A stretch of DNA of 45,845 nt, from assembly GCF_030681155.1 (NCBI RefSeq), contig NZ_JAUXXE010000045.1, positions 1 to 45,845 on the forward strand, written 5' to 3'. The first letter of the stretch is position 1; each line of letters starts with the position of its first letter. This document shows, piece by piece, positions 24,877 through 34,054 of the stretch. Under the pieces are notes generated by a model. It searched no databases. It was given only the letters and a program-made list of their open reading frames with translations, and was not told the origin of the DNA. A program made the translations under genes and the position numbers. Origin of the DNA: Phenylobacterium sp. (GTDB lineage: Bacteria > Pseudomonadota > Alphaproteobacteria > Caulobacterales > Caulobacteraceae).

Positions 24877-26049
24877 ATGGAAACAAAGGCGGCCGGGCCC
24901 GGCGCATTTGCACGTTTCGACCTGAGCCGCGTGCCATCCCCCTGTTTCGTCGTCGACGAGGCGGCGGTTCGGCGCAATCTGGCCGTCCTGAAGGATGTCG
25001 GCGAACGGGGCGGCGCCAAGGTGCTGCTGGCGCTTAAGGCGTTCTCCATGTGGTCGCTGGCCGACGTCGTGGGCGAATATCTCGACGGGGTCTGCGCGTC
25101 CGGTCTGTGGGAGGCGCGGCTGGCGCGTGAGCACTATTCCGGCGAGCTGACGACCTACTCCCCCGCCTACAAACGCGAAGACCTGCCCGAGATCCTGGCC
25201 CTGTCCGACACGGTGATCTTCAATTCGCCGGACCAGTTGGCGCGCTTCAAGGGTGAGATCGCCACCGCGCGCCAACAGGGCCAGGTGTTCGAGATCGGCC
25301 TGCGTCTGAACCCAGAGCACAGCGAGTCGGAGGTCGAAAAGTACGATCCCTGCCAGCGTGGCTCACGGCTCGGCTTCCCGGTCTCGCAGCTTCGTCCCGA
25401 ACACCTCGAAGGGGTCGATGGCCTGCACATCCACGCCCTGTGCGAGCAGGACTTCGAGCCGCTGCGCCGCGTCTGGGAGGCGGTGGAGTCCAAGCTGGAG
25501 GGCGCGCTGACCCAACTGAAGTGGCTGAACCTCGGCGGCGGGCACCATGTCACCCGCGCCGACTACCAGCGTGAGGATCTGATCGCCTTCCTACGCCAGA
25601 TCGGCGAGCGCCACGGGGTCGAGGTCTATCTCGAACCCGGCGAGGCGATCGCGCTCGACGCGGGCATACTGGTCGGCGAAATCCTCGATACCTTCGACAA
25701 TTCTGTGCCCGTCGCAGTCACCGACATCTCGGCCACTTGCCACATGCCGGACGTCATCGAGGCGCCCTATCGGCCCGCGATGCTGGACGAGCGCGAGGAG
25801 GGCGTGAGGATCCGGCTTGGCGGGCCCTCCTGCCTGGCCGGCGACATCATCGGCGACTACGTCTTCGCCGAGCGGCCCGCGCCCGGAACCCGCATCGCGT
25901 TCCTGGACCAGGCGCACTACTCGATGGTCAAGACCAACACCTTCAACGGCGTGCCGCTGCCGGCGATCGCACTGTGGAACAGCGACACAGACTCCCTGAA
26001 GCTGATCCGGGAGTTCGACTATCGCGACTTCCGCGACAGACTGTCCTGA
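24877..26049 (+). CDS. nspC: Carboxynorspermidine decarboxylase NspC
   Basis: The protein has 390 residues and is a PLP enzyme of the alanine racemase-fold decarboxylases. It removes CO2 from carboxy(nor)spermidine to give (nor)spermidine. The PLP lysine is K54 in LLALKAFSMW. The glycine-rich phosphate loop is NLGGGHHV, and the cysteine-containing active-site motif GPSCLAGDIIGDY near the C-terminus is intact. It begins 14 bp after the dehydrogenase stop, so the two genes form an operon. The ribosome binding site is weak (only GAGAC near the start). Whether the product in this organism is spermidine or norspermidine depends on the diamine available and cannot be read from the sequence. Confidence 0.93.
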   Translation: METKAAGPGAFARFDLSRVPSPCFVVDEAAVRRNLAVLKDVGERGGAKVLLALKAFSMWSLADVVGEYLDGVCASGLWEARLAREHYSGELTTYSPAYKREDLPEILALSDTVIFNSPDQLARFKGEIATARQQGQVFEIGLRLNPEHSESEVEKYDPCQRGSRLGFPVSQLRPEHLEGVDGLHIHALCEQDFEPLRRVWEAVESKLEGALTQLKWLNLGGGHHVTRADYQREDLIAFLRQIGERHGVEVYLEPGEAIALDAGILVGEILDTFDNSVPVAVTDISATCHMPDVIEAPYRPAMLDEREEGVRIRLGGPSCLAGDIIGDYVFAERPAPGTRIAFLDQAHYSMVKTNTFNGVPLPAIALWNSDTDSLKLIREFDYRDFRDRLS

Positions 26050-26165
26050 CCAGGATCTTTTTCACCCTCTACACGCCACGCGCCATTGACTAGGAACCGC
26101 TGGCGACTGATCAGCGAAAGCCGCGGCGGCGCAGGCGCGCCCCGCAGAATAAAGGTACCCAGTTC

Positions 26166-27506
26166 TTGCGCACGCAAATCGTCCATCCCGGCGCGGACAA
26201 CCTACGCTACGAAATTCGCCAGATCGTGGAGGTGGCTCGCGCCACCGAGGCGACCGGCGCAGCGATCCGCTGGGAGAATATCGGCGACCCGGTCGCCAAG
26301 GGCGAGCGCGTGCCCGACTGGATCAAGCAGATGGTGATCCAGGCGGCGGGCGAAGACCTTAGCTTCGCCTATTCGCCGACCAAGGGCCTGGAAGAGGCGC
26401 GCAACTACATCGCCAACGAGCGCAATCTCGAAGGCGGCATCCAGATCACGGCCGACGACATCCTGTTCTTCAATGGGCTGGGCGACGCGATCTCGACCAT
26501 CTATGGCGCCCTGCATCCCAAGGCGCGGGTGATCGGCCCCAACCCAGCCTATCCGACCCATTCGTCGGCCGAAGCCGCGCACGCCGGCGCGCCGCACATC
26601 ACCTATCGCCTGGATCCTGAAAACGGCTGGAAGCCCGACCTGGCCGATCTTGAGGCCAAGGTGATCGGCAACCCCGACATCGCCGCGATCATCATCATCA
26701 ATCCGGACAACCCGACGGGCTTCGTCTACCCGGAGGAAACGCTCGCGGCGATCGTCGACATCGCCGCGCGCCACGGCCTGTTCGTCATCTCCGACGAGAT
26801 CTATTCGAACCTAGCCTATGCCGACAGCGGCATGCGCAAGCTGGCTTCGGTCATCGGCAAGGTGCCGGCCATCGCCATGCGCGGCATCTCCAAGGAATTC
26901 CCGTGGCCCGGCGCCCGCTGCGGCTGGATCGAGATTTATAACCGCGACCAGGACCAGAGCTTCGACCGCTTCGCCAAGTCGCTGCTGGAAGCCAAGATGC
27001 TGGAGGTCTGCGCCACCACCCTTCCGCAGAAGGTGCTGCCGCGGGTCATGGGCGATCCGCGCTACTATCCTTATCTCGAGACCCGGGTCTCGGCCTACGA
27101 CCAACGCGCCCGGCGCTCGGTCGAGGTGCTGGGCAGCCTGCCGGAGCTGATTATTCATCCGGCCCGCGGTGCCTTCTATATGACCGCGGTGTTCCGGGCC
27201 GGAGCCCTGACGCCAAGCCAAAGTCTGCCTATGGCGCCGAAGGTCGAGGCCATCATCGCCCCGCACCTGGGCGAGGCGCTCGACGCGCGGTTCGTCTATC
27301 ACCTGCTCGGCAATACCGGGATCTGCGTGGTGCCGCTGTCCACAGGCTTCAACTCCGACCTTGAAGGCTTCCGCTTCACTCTGCTGGAGCCCGACGACGC
27401 CAAGTTCGAGGCCATTCTGCAGGACCTCCGCACCGCCCTGGTCGCCTATCTGGCCAGCGGCGCGCAGCGTGAACCGGCCAAGGCCCAACTGGCTGTCGCC
27501 GGCTAG
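26166..27506 (+). CDS. Class I/II PLP-dependent aminotransferase
   Basis: The protein has 446 residues and is a fold-type I aminotransferase. Conserved points are the substrate loop AYSPTKGLEEARNYIA, the aromatic-stacking segment NPAYPTH, the NPDNPTG loop and the DEIYSNL strand. The Schiff-base lysine K243 is in GISKEFPWPGARCGW. The type resembles alanine/valine-type aminotransferases; the amino donor is not predictable. The start is TTG at 26166 with AAAGG (26151-26155) upstream, and no ATG lies nearby in the frame. It is 116 bp downstream of the polyamine genes and may be co-expressed. Its stop shares a CTAG tetranucleotide with the convergent LytTR gene. Confidence 0.9.
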   Translation: MRTQIVHPGADNLRYEIRQIVEVARATEATGAAIRWENIGDPVAKGERVPDWIKQMVIQAAGEDLSFAYSPTKGLEEARNYIANERNLEGGIQITADDILFFNGLGDAISTIYGALHPKARVIGPNPAYPTHSSAEAAHAGAPHITYRLDPENGWKPDLADLEAKVIGNPDIAAIIIINPDNPTGFVYPEETLAAIVDIAARHGLFVISDEIYSNLAYADSGMRKLASVIGKVPAIAMRGISKEFPWPGARCGWIEIYNRDQDQSFDRFAKSLLEAKMLEVCATTLPQKVLPRVMGDPRYYPYLETRVSAYDQRARRSVEVLGSLPELIIHPARGAFYMTAVFRAGALTPSQSLPMAPKVEAIIAPHLGEALDARFVYHLLGNTGICVVPLSTGFNSDLEGFRFTLLEPDDAKFEAILQDLRTALVAYLASGAQREPAKAQLAVAG

Positions 27507-28267
27507 GGCCGGCTATCCGGCAGCCAGCCCTGGGCGCGTAATTCGCCGATCCGGGCGCGCGAGATCGGCGCCTCCAGTCCGCCCGACAGTTGCAGGCGAA
27601 GATTGCGGCCGTCCTCGACAACACCCTCGACCGCGCGCCGGGCGACCCACCATGACCGGTGCGTCTGCAAGCCCTCGAGGTCGGTCATGCCGGCGATCGC
27701 CTGGCCCAGGGACATGAGCACCAGAGCCGAGCCGCGCGGCGTGTGGACCCGCACATAGTGGTCCTCCATCCGCAGGCACAGGACTTCGCGCCCCAGGGCC
27801 GGCGGCAGGCGGTCGCGTGGATCGGCGGAGTCGGGCGCCGGCGCCTCAGGCTGACCAGCCAGCACTCGCCAGAAGATCAGCCCATTGGCCAGGGCGCTGA
27901 TCGCCAGAAACTGGCCATACCACTCCACCGCGCCGATACGTCCGACGCCAGGCCAGACCGCCTGCGCCAGCAGCCGGCCGACAAGCGCCGCCGGGATCGC
28001 CAAGACCACCACCGCAGCCGGCAACCAGGCCCACCATGGCCAGCGCCGCCGGACCGCAGATCTAGCCACGACAGGGAGCGCCACCCCAAACAGCAGCCAG
28101 CCGGCCCAAAGGCTGGCTGTCCAATAGAGCACCCGCACCCCAAGGCCGCCGCCCTGATAGCTTCCGAACGGCCCGATTACGCCCAGCACGACACCCAGCG
28201 CGGTCGACAGGACAAACCCGGTCGCCAGCGAGGTCCGCCACGTTCCTAGCCATGCGTCAGAAGCCAT
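27503..28267 (-). CDS. Membrane-bound LytTR DNA-binding regulator
   Basis: The protein has 254 residues. Four predicted membrane helices (about 12-35, 45-67, 78-100 and 113-135) are followed by a cytoplasmic LytTR-type DNA-binding domain from about 155 (CLRMEDHYVRVHTPRGSALVLMSLGQAI ... GLQTHRSWWVARRAV). No receiver or kinase domain is present, so it belongs to the one-component membrane LytTR regulators, which may sense a signal through the membrane part. Such genes often sit next to a small membrane partner; none is seen here. The ATG at 28267 is preceded by AGGGTGG. It is convergent with the aminotransferase gene, sharing 4 bases. Confidence 0.85.
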   Translation of the reverse strand: MASDAWLGTWRTSLATGFVLSTALGVVLGVIGPFGSYQGGGLGVRVLYWTASLWAGWLLFGVALPVVARSAVRRRWPWWAWLPAAVVVLAIPAALVGRLLAQAVWPGVGRIGAVEWYGQFLAISALANGLIFWRVLAGQPEAPAPDSADPRDRLPPALGREVLCLRMEDHYVRVHTPRGSALVLMSLGQAIAGMTDLEGLQTHRSWWVARRAVEGVVEDGRNLRLQLSGGLEAPISRARIGELRAQGWLPDSRP

Positions 28268-28410
28268 GCGCCACCCTAGCGGTCAGCCTCGCGCGCTGCA
28301 CCCCCGTTCGCCGCACCGCGCGCCCGTTCGCCCATTGGCGAAACACCGCTGGCGGAGCCTGCAACGGCCGGCGCACGACGCTCGACACCTTCCCCATTCG
28401 GAGCCCGCCT

Positions 28411-29310
28411 ATGATCGCCGCCCTCGCCTTTGCTATTGCCCTCGCCGCAGCGCCGACCGCGCCGGACGTAGTGTTCCAAAAGCTCGCCGCCCCTGACGGC
28501 GCGCAATTGCCCATCGAGGTCGGCGTCTGGCGGCCCACCGACACCGCCCCAGGTCAGAACCGCCGCCTGATCGTCATGTCCCACGGCACGGGCGGCGACT
28601 TTCGCGGGCATGAGGACACCGCGCGCGCCCTGGCCCAGGCCGGGTTCGTCGTCGCCAGCCTGACTCACACGGGCGACAACTGGCGCGACCACAGCCGCGC
28701 CGCCGACGTCGCAGAACGCCCGCGCCAGCTGCATGTCCTGGTCGACTACATGCTGAAGGACTGGGACGGCCACGCCGCCCTGGACCCTGGCCGGGTCGGC
28801 GCCTTCGGCTTCTCGTCGGGCGGGTTCACGGTGCTGGCGGCGGCGGGCGGCGAGCCGGACCTGTCGCGCATGACCGAGCACTGCCGCGATCATCCAGGCT
28901 TCTATGACTGCCGCCTGGTCTCCGCCGGTTTCCAACCGCCCAGCCTGCCGTCCCGCTGGGTTCATGACCCCCGCATCAAGGCGGTGGTCGCCGCGGCGCC
29001 GGCCCTGGGTTTCACCTTTGATCGCGAAGGATTGGCCAGCGTGCGCCAGCCGGTCCAGCTATGGCGCGCCGGCCATGACCAGATCCTGCCCAGCCCCTTC
29101 TATGCCGAAGCCGTCCGCGGGGCTCTTCCGCGGCCGCCGGAGTATCACGTCGTCGAGGGAGCCCGGCACTTCGACTTCCTGGCCCCCTGCGGCGAGCGGC
29201 TGGCTGCGGCGGCTCCGGAAATCTGCGCGCCCACCCCTGGCTTCGACCGCGCCGCCTTCCACGAGACCTTCAACCGGGAGGTCGTGCGTTTCTTCAAGAA
29301 CAAGCTTTGA
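28411..29310 (+). CDS. Exported dienelactone-hydrolase-like alpha/beta-hydrolase
   Basis: The protein has 299 residues with a short N-terminal signal-like segment (residues 1 to about 14). An alpha/beta-hydrolase core follows, with oxyanion-region VMSHGTGGDFRGH and nucleophile elbow GFSSGG (S135). The catalytic acid is probably in WRAGHDQILP and the histidine in VEGARHFDFL. Cysteine pairs in the lid suggest an extracytoplasmic enzyme. The substrate is unknown. The ATG at 28411 has GGAG at 28400-28403. The first 160 bp of the gap before it are shared with the divergent LytTR gene. Confidence 0.85.
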   Translation: MIAALAFAIALAAAPTAPDVVFQKLAAPDGAQLPIEVGVWRPTDTAPGQNRRLIVMSHGTGGDFRGHEDTARALAQAGFVVASLTHTGDNWRDHSRAADVAERPRQLHVLVDYMLKDWDGHAALDPGRVGAFGFSSGGFTVLAAAGGEPDLSRMTEHCRDHPGFYDCRLVSAGFQPPSLPSRWVHDPRIKAVVAAAPALGFTFDREGLASVRQPVQLWRAGHDQILPSPFYAEAVRGALPRPPEYHVVEGARHFDFLAPCGERLAAAAPEICAPTPGFDRAAFHETFNREVVRFFKNKL

Positions 29311-29414
29311 GGAACATCTAGCCGCGCCGCCGCCAAGAGCGGGCCGGGGGCGCGGTTGTATTGCCCCGGCCGCGCGGCGAAGCTGGAGGCCAAGTCAGTT
29401 GAGAGAGTAGAATC

Positions 29415-30203
29415 ATGAGCGCAGGCGAAGACGGAATCGATCGGGAGCTGGCCAACGCAGCCCAGGTGGCTTCCCCCTCCTACCGCCTGGCGTCGCTGGA
29501 CGAGGACTTCCTGCTCGGCGACTCGATGCGCGGCGTGCGCTTCCTGCTGGAGTTCGCCAAGGCGGACGAGGCGCTGCGGGCCTGGGGCGTGCGCTCAACC
29601 ATTGTGGTGTTCGGCAGCGCCCGGGTCGGCGAGAACGGCAACGGCAATCACCCCAGCTGGTACGCCGCCGCCCGCGAATTTGGGCGCATCGCCTCCGAAC
29701 GCGGCGGGGCGATCCTGTCGAGCGGCAAGCCGCGGGACAATGTGATCGCCACGGGCGGCGGCCCTGGCATCATGGAGGCGGCCAACAGGGGCGCGTCAGA
29801 CGCCGGCGCCCCGTCCATCGGCTTCAACATCACCCTGCCGCACGAACAGTTTCCCAACCCGTACTCGACGCCGGAGCTGACCTTCCGCTTCCACTATTTC
29901 GGAATGCGAAAGATGCACCTAGCCATGCGCGCCAACGCCCTGGTCGTATTCCCGGGCGGATTCGGCACGCTGGACGAACTGTTCGAGATCCTAACCCTGC
30001 GCCAGACCGGCAAGTCGCCGCCGATCCCGGTGGTCCTGTTCGATGAGACCTACTGGCGCTCGGTGATCAATTTCGACGCCATGGTCGCCGAGGGCATGGT
30101 CGCGGCCGACGACCTCAATCTCTTCAAGTTCGCCGAGAACGCCGAGGCGGTCTGGCAGTCCCTGCTCGATTGCGGGCTGGAACCGGGTAAGGACATCAGC
30201 TGA
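29415..30203 (+). CDS. LOG-family (TIGR00730) nucleotide phosphoribohydrolase-like protein
   Basis: The protein has 262 residues. The Rossmann-type lysine decarboxylase-like/LOG fold shows the signature GGGPGIMEAANRG and PGGFGTLDELFE, with the catalytic arginine-glutamate arrangement. Plant and bacterial members hydrolyse nucleotide monophosphates such as cytokinin riboside 5'-monophosphate or AMP/GMP. Old annotation as lysine decarboxylase is not supported by this motif set. The N-terminal extension of about 55 residues (EDFLLGDSMRGVRFLLEF) is typical of the longer subgroup. The ATG at 29415 follows a GAGAG-type site. It lies about 50 bp before ispG, separated by a hairpin. Confidence 0.88.
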   Translation: MSAGEDGIDRELANAAQVASPSYRLASLDEDFLLGDSMRGVRFLLEFAKADEALRAWGVRSTIVVFGSARVGENGNGNHPSWYAAAREFGRIASERGGAILSSGKPRDNVIATGGGPGIMEAANRGASDAGAPSIGFNITLPHEQFPNPYSTPELTFRFHYFGMRKMHLAMRANALVVFPGGFGTLDELFEILTLRQTGKSPPIPVVLFDETYWRSVINFDAMVAEGMVAADDLNLFKFAENAEAVWQSLLDCGLEPGKDIS

Positions 30204-30213
30204 TCCACACGCC

Positions 30214-30246
30214 GGCCTCGCGTTTTGCCGCGCGAGGCCCTATTTT
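30214..30246 (+). terminator. Hairpin between the LOG-family gene and ispG
   Basis: A perfect 9-bp stem (30214-30222 with 30231-30239) with an 8-base loop is followed by CTATTTT. It lies between the LOG-family gene and ispG, 10 bp after the stop and 15 bp before the ispG start. It may terminate the first transcript or be part of the ispG leader. Confidence 0.6.
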
Positions 30247-30254
30247 CCCAGGCC

Positions 30255-31397
30255 ATGACCGTGCAAGACCACACCCACGTCCGTCCCTGGCGCGCCATCG
30301 ACCGGCGCGTCTCGCGTAAGATCCGCGTCGGCAATGTGGAGGTCGGCGGCGACGCCCCGATCACGGTGCAGTCGATGACCAACACGCTGACGGCGGACGC
30401 CGCGGCGACCATAGACCAGATCCGTCAACTCGAAGAGGCCGGCGCCGACATCGTGCGGGTGTCGTGCCCCGATGAGGATTCAACGGCGGCGTTCAAGACC
30501 ATCGCCCGGGAGTCCAAGGTCCCGCTCGTTGCGGACATCCACTTCCACTACAAGCGCGGCATCGAGGCGGCCAAGGCCGGCGCAGCCTGCCTGAGGATCA
30601 ATCCGGGCAATATCGGCCGGGCCGACCGCGTGCGCGAAGTCATCCAGGCGGCTCGCGATCACGGCTGCTCGATGCGCATCGGCGTCAACGCCGGCAGCCT
30701 GGAGCCGCACCTGCTGGAGAAGTACGGCGAGCCCTGCCCCGCCGCCATGGTCGAGAGCGCGCTCGACCACGCCCGTATCCTGCAAGACAACGACTTCCAC
30801 GAGTTCAAGATTAGCGTGAAGGCCTCCGACGTCTTCATGACCGTCGCGGCCTATCAGCAACTGGCCGAGGCGATCGATTGCCCGCTGCATGTCGGCGTCA
30901 CCGAAGCCGGCGCCCTGCGCAACGGCACGGTGAAGTCCGCCATCGGAATGGGTTCGCTGCTGTGGGCCGGGATCGGCGACACGATCCGGGTCAGCTTGGC
31001 GGCCGATCCGGTGGAGGAAATCAAGGTCGGCTTCGACATCCTGAAGTCGCTGGGCCTGCGCCACCGCGGCGTGAACATCATCGCCTGCCCGTCCTGCGCG
31101 CGGCAGGGCTTCATCGTCATCCAGACGGTGGAACTCCTGGAACAGCGGCTGGCGCACATCTCCCAGCCGATGAGCCTTTCGATCATCGGCTGCGTGGTGA
31201 ACGGTCCGGGCGAGGCCCTGATGACGGACATCGGCTTCACCGGCGGCGGCAAGGGCGCGGGCATGATCTATGTGGCCGGCAAGCCCGACCACAAGATGGA
31301 CAACGGCCAGATGGTCGATCACATCGTCGAACTCGTGGAGGCCAGGGCCGCCGAGCTTGCCAAAGCCCAGGACGACACCCTTCAGGCGGCGGAATAA
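30255..31397 (+). CDS. ispG: 4-hydroxy-3-methylbut-2-enyl diphosphate synthase IspG
   Basis: The protein has 380 residues. It reduces ME-cPP to HMBPP in the methylerythritol phosphate isoprenoid pathway using a [4Fe-4S] cluster. The cluster ligands are C278 and C281 (CPSC), C313 (CVVNGPGE) and E320. The TIM-barrel part carries VQSMTNT and RVSCPDE near the N-terminus, as usual in IspG. The ATG at 30255 is chosen over an in-frame ATG at 30225, which would lie inside the preceding hairpin; the ribosome binding site is weak for either. In alphaproteobacteria ispG commonly follows a RodZ-like gene, and here four genes and a polyamine operon lie between the two. Confidence 0.95.
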   Translation: MTVQDHTHVRPWRAIDRRVSRKIRVGNVEVGGDAPITVQSMTNTLTADAAATIDQIRQLEEAGADIVRVSCPDEDSTAAFKTIARESKVPLVADIHFHYKRGIEAAKAGAACLRINPGNIGRADRVREVIQAARDHGCSMRIGVNAGSLEPHLLEKYGEPCPAAMVESALDHARILQDNDFHEFKISVKASDVFMTVAAYQQLAEAIDCPLHVGVTEAGALRNGTVKSAIGMGSLLWAGIGDTIRVSLAADPVEEIKVGFDILKSLGLRHRGVNIIACPSCARQGFIVIQTVELLEQRLAHISQPMSLSIIGCVVNGPGEALMTDIGFTGGGKGAGMIYVAGKPDHKMDNGQMVDHIVELVEARAAELAKAQDDTLQAAE

Positions 31398-31483
31398 TTC
31401 TCGCGTCGCGCGAATTTGGTTTCACCAACTGTTACGGTTAAGGGCGCTAACTAGGCCTCGATAGTGTTTCCGAGGTGCTTGTC

Positions 31484-31942
31484 GTGACCACCGTAACCCC
31501 CATTCCCACAGACAATCGCCGAGCGATTGTACGCATCGTCGCCCATGAGATGGTGCGTATCTCCACCGCCATGGCCCCCGTCCACGGCGACGACGTTATC
31601 GAATATCTCATCTTCACCGCCATCTGGGTGCTGAACAGCCAGCACCTGATCGGCGACGATCGATACGCCCCGTTGAAGAATATTCCCCCGGACACGCAAC
31701 GCCGGCCGGTCTCCATCGACGAACTGCGCCGCACGACGCCGATGCCCGATCACATCCTGACGTCCTATGTCGAAAAGATGATCGCGAACGGCGTCGTTGA
31801 GCGAACCCCGGGCGGTCTGGTGGTTCCTTCTGCTGTCTTCACCCAACCTGGAATGGTGAGCGGCGCGAACGATCTCTACGCGCGGGTGGTGGGCATGGTG
31901 GCTGCAATGCGGAACGCTGGCTTCAGCTTCGGCGACGCCTGA
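31484..31942 (+). CDS. Winged-helix-like protein, first of a tandem pair
   Basis: The protein has 152 residues and no named family. A helical N-terminal half (DNRRAIVRIVAHEMVRI) precedes a segment with the look of a winged helix-turn-helix: ELRRTTPMPDHILTSYVEKM as the helix-turn-helix and GVVERTPGGLVVP as the wing. It is closely similar along its whole length to the next gene (the shared strings include DNRRA, HLIGD and GGLVVP), so the two are duplicates. The start is GTG at 31484, with GAGG 8 bp upstream, favoured over GTG at 31475. It is 86 bp after ispG. Confidence 0.65.
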   Translation: MTTVTPIPTDNRRAIVRIVAHEMVRISTAMAPVHGDDVIEYLIFTAIWVLNSQHLIGDDRYAPLKNIPPDTQRRPVSIDELRRTTPMPDHILTSYVEKMIANGVVERTPGGLVVPSAVFTQPGMVSGANDLYARVVGMVAAMRNAGFSFGDA

Positions 31943-31968
31943 ATCGTCCCCGCACTTCAGGAGCCGTC

Positions 31969-32433
31969 GTGAGTCTTCCATCCAGCCAGGCCGTGGACAA
32001 TCGACGCGCGGTCCTACGCGTCACGACGCTGGAGATCCTGAAGGCGCTGCGGTCGCTGGCCCAGTTGCACGACGGCGACCTGTTCGCCCTGCTGGTCTTC
32101 ACCAGCATCTGGAGCGCGAACGGCGAGCACCTGATCGGCGACGAACGCTATTCCGGCCTTCGCGACATCGGCCCCGACAGCACCAGCAAGCCCGTGACCG
32201 ACGATCAGTTGCAGCGGTCGCTGGGGGTGCCGCGCGACATGCTGGATCGGTATGTGGAGATGTTCATCCATATGGGCCTGGTCGAACGCATTTCGGGAGG
32301 CCTTGTCGTTCCGGGCGCGGTCTTCACCTCGGCCGAGATGATGAGCGGCGCCAACGAGGCCTATGATCGGATCGTCGGCTTGATCAGCGCTCTACGCGGG
32401 GTCGGTTTCTCTCTGGGAGAGAACATCTCCTAA
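31969..32433 (+). CDS. Winged-helix-like protein, second of a tandem pair
   Basis: The protein has 154 residues and is a paralogue of the preceding gene with the same layout: DNRRAVLRV at the start, HLIGDERY in the middle, QLQRSLGVPRDMLDRYVEMF as the putative helix-turn-helix, GLVERISGGLVVP as the wing, and a shared C-terminal helix (MSGANEAYDRIVGLI). The start is GTG at 31969 with GGAG just upstream, the same start type as its twin. It is 26 bp after the first copy, so both are likely in one operon. A regulatory role is inferred from the fold only. Confidence 0.65.
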   Translation: MSLPSSQAVDNRRAVLRVTTLEILKALRSLAQLHDGDLFALLVFTSIWSANGEHLIGDERYSGLRDIGPDSTSKPVTDDQLQRSLGVPRDMLDRYVEMFIHMGLVERISGGLVVPGAVFTSAEMMSGANEAYDRIVGLISALRGVGFSLGENIS

Positions 32434-32551
32434 GGCCCGGGGCTGCCCGCAATTTCGAATTCGCACTTTGTCAAAGATGACTCCCCCGTCACCTCTTGCG
32501 TCGCGTTCGCAGCCTTGGTTAGGTGCTGATCCAAAACCAGGGAGAAACACC

Positions 32552-32845
32552 ATGTCCGCTGACGGCAACTGGAAGATCACGATTCAATCGCCGATGGGCG
32601 CTCAAGAGGTCGAAGCCTCGATCAAGACGAGCGGCGACACCTTCACCGGCACGACGAGCGGCCGGATGGGCGAGCAGACCATCGAGGGCAAGGTCGATGG
32701 CGACACCCTGACCTGGTCGAGCTCGATCAGCCAGCCCATGCCGATGACCTTGGAATTCACGGCCACCGTGGCCGGCGACGCCCTGACCGGCAATGTCAAG
32801 CTGGGTGCCTTCGGCAACGCCCCGCTTTCGGGCGTGCGCGTCTAA
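32552..32845 (+). CDS. Small beta-rich protein of unknown function
   Basis: The protein has 97 residues and no signal peptide. The sequence alternates short beta strands with SGDTFTGTTSGRMGEQ and GDALTGNVKLGAFG, a repeat-like Thr/Gly pattern suggesting a small beta-barrel or beta-sandwich. I do not recognise a functional family, although similar proteins occur in alphaproteobacteria. The ATG at 32552 has GGGAGAAA (32540-32547) upstream. A strong terminator follows 25 bp after the stop. It stands alone between the wHTH-like pair and prfA. Confidence 0.7.
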   Translation: MSADGNWKITIQSPMGAQEVEASIKTSGDTFTGTTSGRMGEQTIEGKVDGDTLTWSSSISQPMPMTLEFTATVAGDALTGNVKLGAFGNAPLSGVRV

Positions 32846-32870
32846 GACGTTTCCGCGCAAGCGGTTCAGG

Positions 32871-32903
32871 AAGGGCCCCCTCACGCGTGGAGGGGGCCCT
32901 TTT
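32871..32903 (+). terminator. Rho-independent terminator
   Basis: An 11-bp perfect stem (32871-32881 with 32891-32901) is followed by TTTT. It lies 26 bp after the stop of the small beta-rich protein gene and isolates it from prfA. Confidence 0.9.
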
Positions 32904-32977
32904 CGTTGGGCGTTTGGCATTGGCGCTCCAGACCGCTAGAGAAGCGTCCCCACATTCACCCGTGACTGGATACCCGC

Positions 32978-34054
32978 TTGCGTCTTCCCCAGGCCAGATT
33001 GGATCAGGTCCTCGACCGCTTCCGCGAGATCGAGGCGCGCATGGGCGCGGCCACCGAAGGCGCCGAGATCGTGCGGTTGTCCAAGGAGCACGCCGAGTTG
33101 AAGCCAGTGGCCGACGCCGTCATGGCTGTCGCCCGCGCGCGTGAAGAACTGCCCGAGCTTGAAGAGATGGCCAAGGCCGGCGATCCAGAGATGGCGTCGC
33201 TGGCGCAGGATGAACTCCAGGCGCTGAACGACCGGCTGCCGGGGCTGGAGCACGAGGTCGCCCTGCTGCTGGCGCCGAAGGACCGCGACGAGAACGCCTC
33301 GGCGATCCTGGAAGTACGCGCCGGGACCGGCGGCGACGAGGCGGCGTTGTTCGCCGGCGACCTGTTCCGCATGTACCAACGCTACGCCCAAAACCATGGC
33401 TGGCGCGTGGAGATCGACTCAATCTCCGAGGGCGAGGTCGGCGGCTACAAGGAAATCATCGCCTCGATCACCGGCGACGGCGTGTTTGGCCGACTGAAGT
33501 TCGAGAGCGGCGTTCACCGCGTCCAGCGCGTGCCCGAAACCGAGGCCGGCGGCCGCATCCACACCTCAGCCGCCACGGTGGCCGTGCTGCCCGAGGTCGA
33601 GAACGTCGAGATCGAGATCCGCGACGCGGACCTGCGTATCGACACCTACCGCTCGTCCGGCGCCGGCGGCCAGCACGTCAACAAGACCGACTCAGCCGTC
33701 CGCATCACCCACCTTCCGACCGGAATCGTGGTGACTTCATCGGAAAAGTCGCAGCACCAGAACCGCGCCCGCGCCCTGAAGGTCCTGCAGGCTAGGCTCT
33801 ACGACCAACAGCGCGAGGCCCTCGACACCGCCCGCGCCGACGCTCGCAAGAGCCAGGTCGGTTCAGGCGACCGTTCAGAGCGCATCCGCACCTACAATTT
33901 CCCGCAAGGCCGGGTTACTGACCACCGCATCAACCTGACCCTCTACAACCTGACCAAGGTGATTGAGGGCGAGGCCCTGGACGACGTGATCAATCCGCTG
34001 ATCGCCGAGGATCAGGCCGCGCGTCTGGCGGCGCTGGAAGACGAGTTCAACTAA
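32978..34054 (+). CDS. prfA: Peptide chain release factor 1, PrfA
   Basis: The protein has 358 residues. It recognises UAA and UAG stop codons and hydrolyses the peptidyl-tRNA. The catalytic GGQ motif is at 230-232 (GAGGQHVN), and the N-terminal coiled region and the PxT-type recognition area are as in the family. PrmC, encoded about 2.1 kb downstream, methylates the Gln of GGQ. The start is TTG at 32978 ([12 protein letters not shown]), which matches the usual start of the family; the ribosome binding site is weak and the nearest ATG is far inside the gene. Its end overlaps the convergent YihY gene by 4 bases. Confidence 0.95.
   Translation: MRLPQARLDQVLDRFREIEARMGAATEGAEIVRLSKEHAELKPVADAVMAVARAREELPELEEMAKAGDPEMASLAQDELQALNDRLPGLEHEVALLLAPKDRDENASAILEVRAGTGGDEAALFAGDLFRMYQRYAQNHGWRVEIDSISEGEVGGYKEIIASITGDGVFGRLKFESGVHRVQRVPETEAGGRIHTSAATVAVLPEVENVEIEIRDADLRIDTYRSSGAGGQHVNKTDSAVRITHLPTGIVVTSSEKSQHQNRARALKVLQARLYDQQREALDTARADARKSQVGSGDRSERIRTYNFPQGRVTDHRINLTLYNLTKVIEGEALDDVINPLIAEDQAARLAALEDEFN

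Noticed and set aside
29341..29375. A GC-rich stem downstream of the secreted hydrolase as a terminator
   Set aside because: The stem has a bulge and no T-run follows, so it is not a convincing intrinsic terminator.
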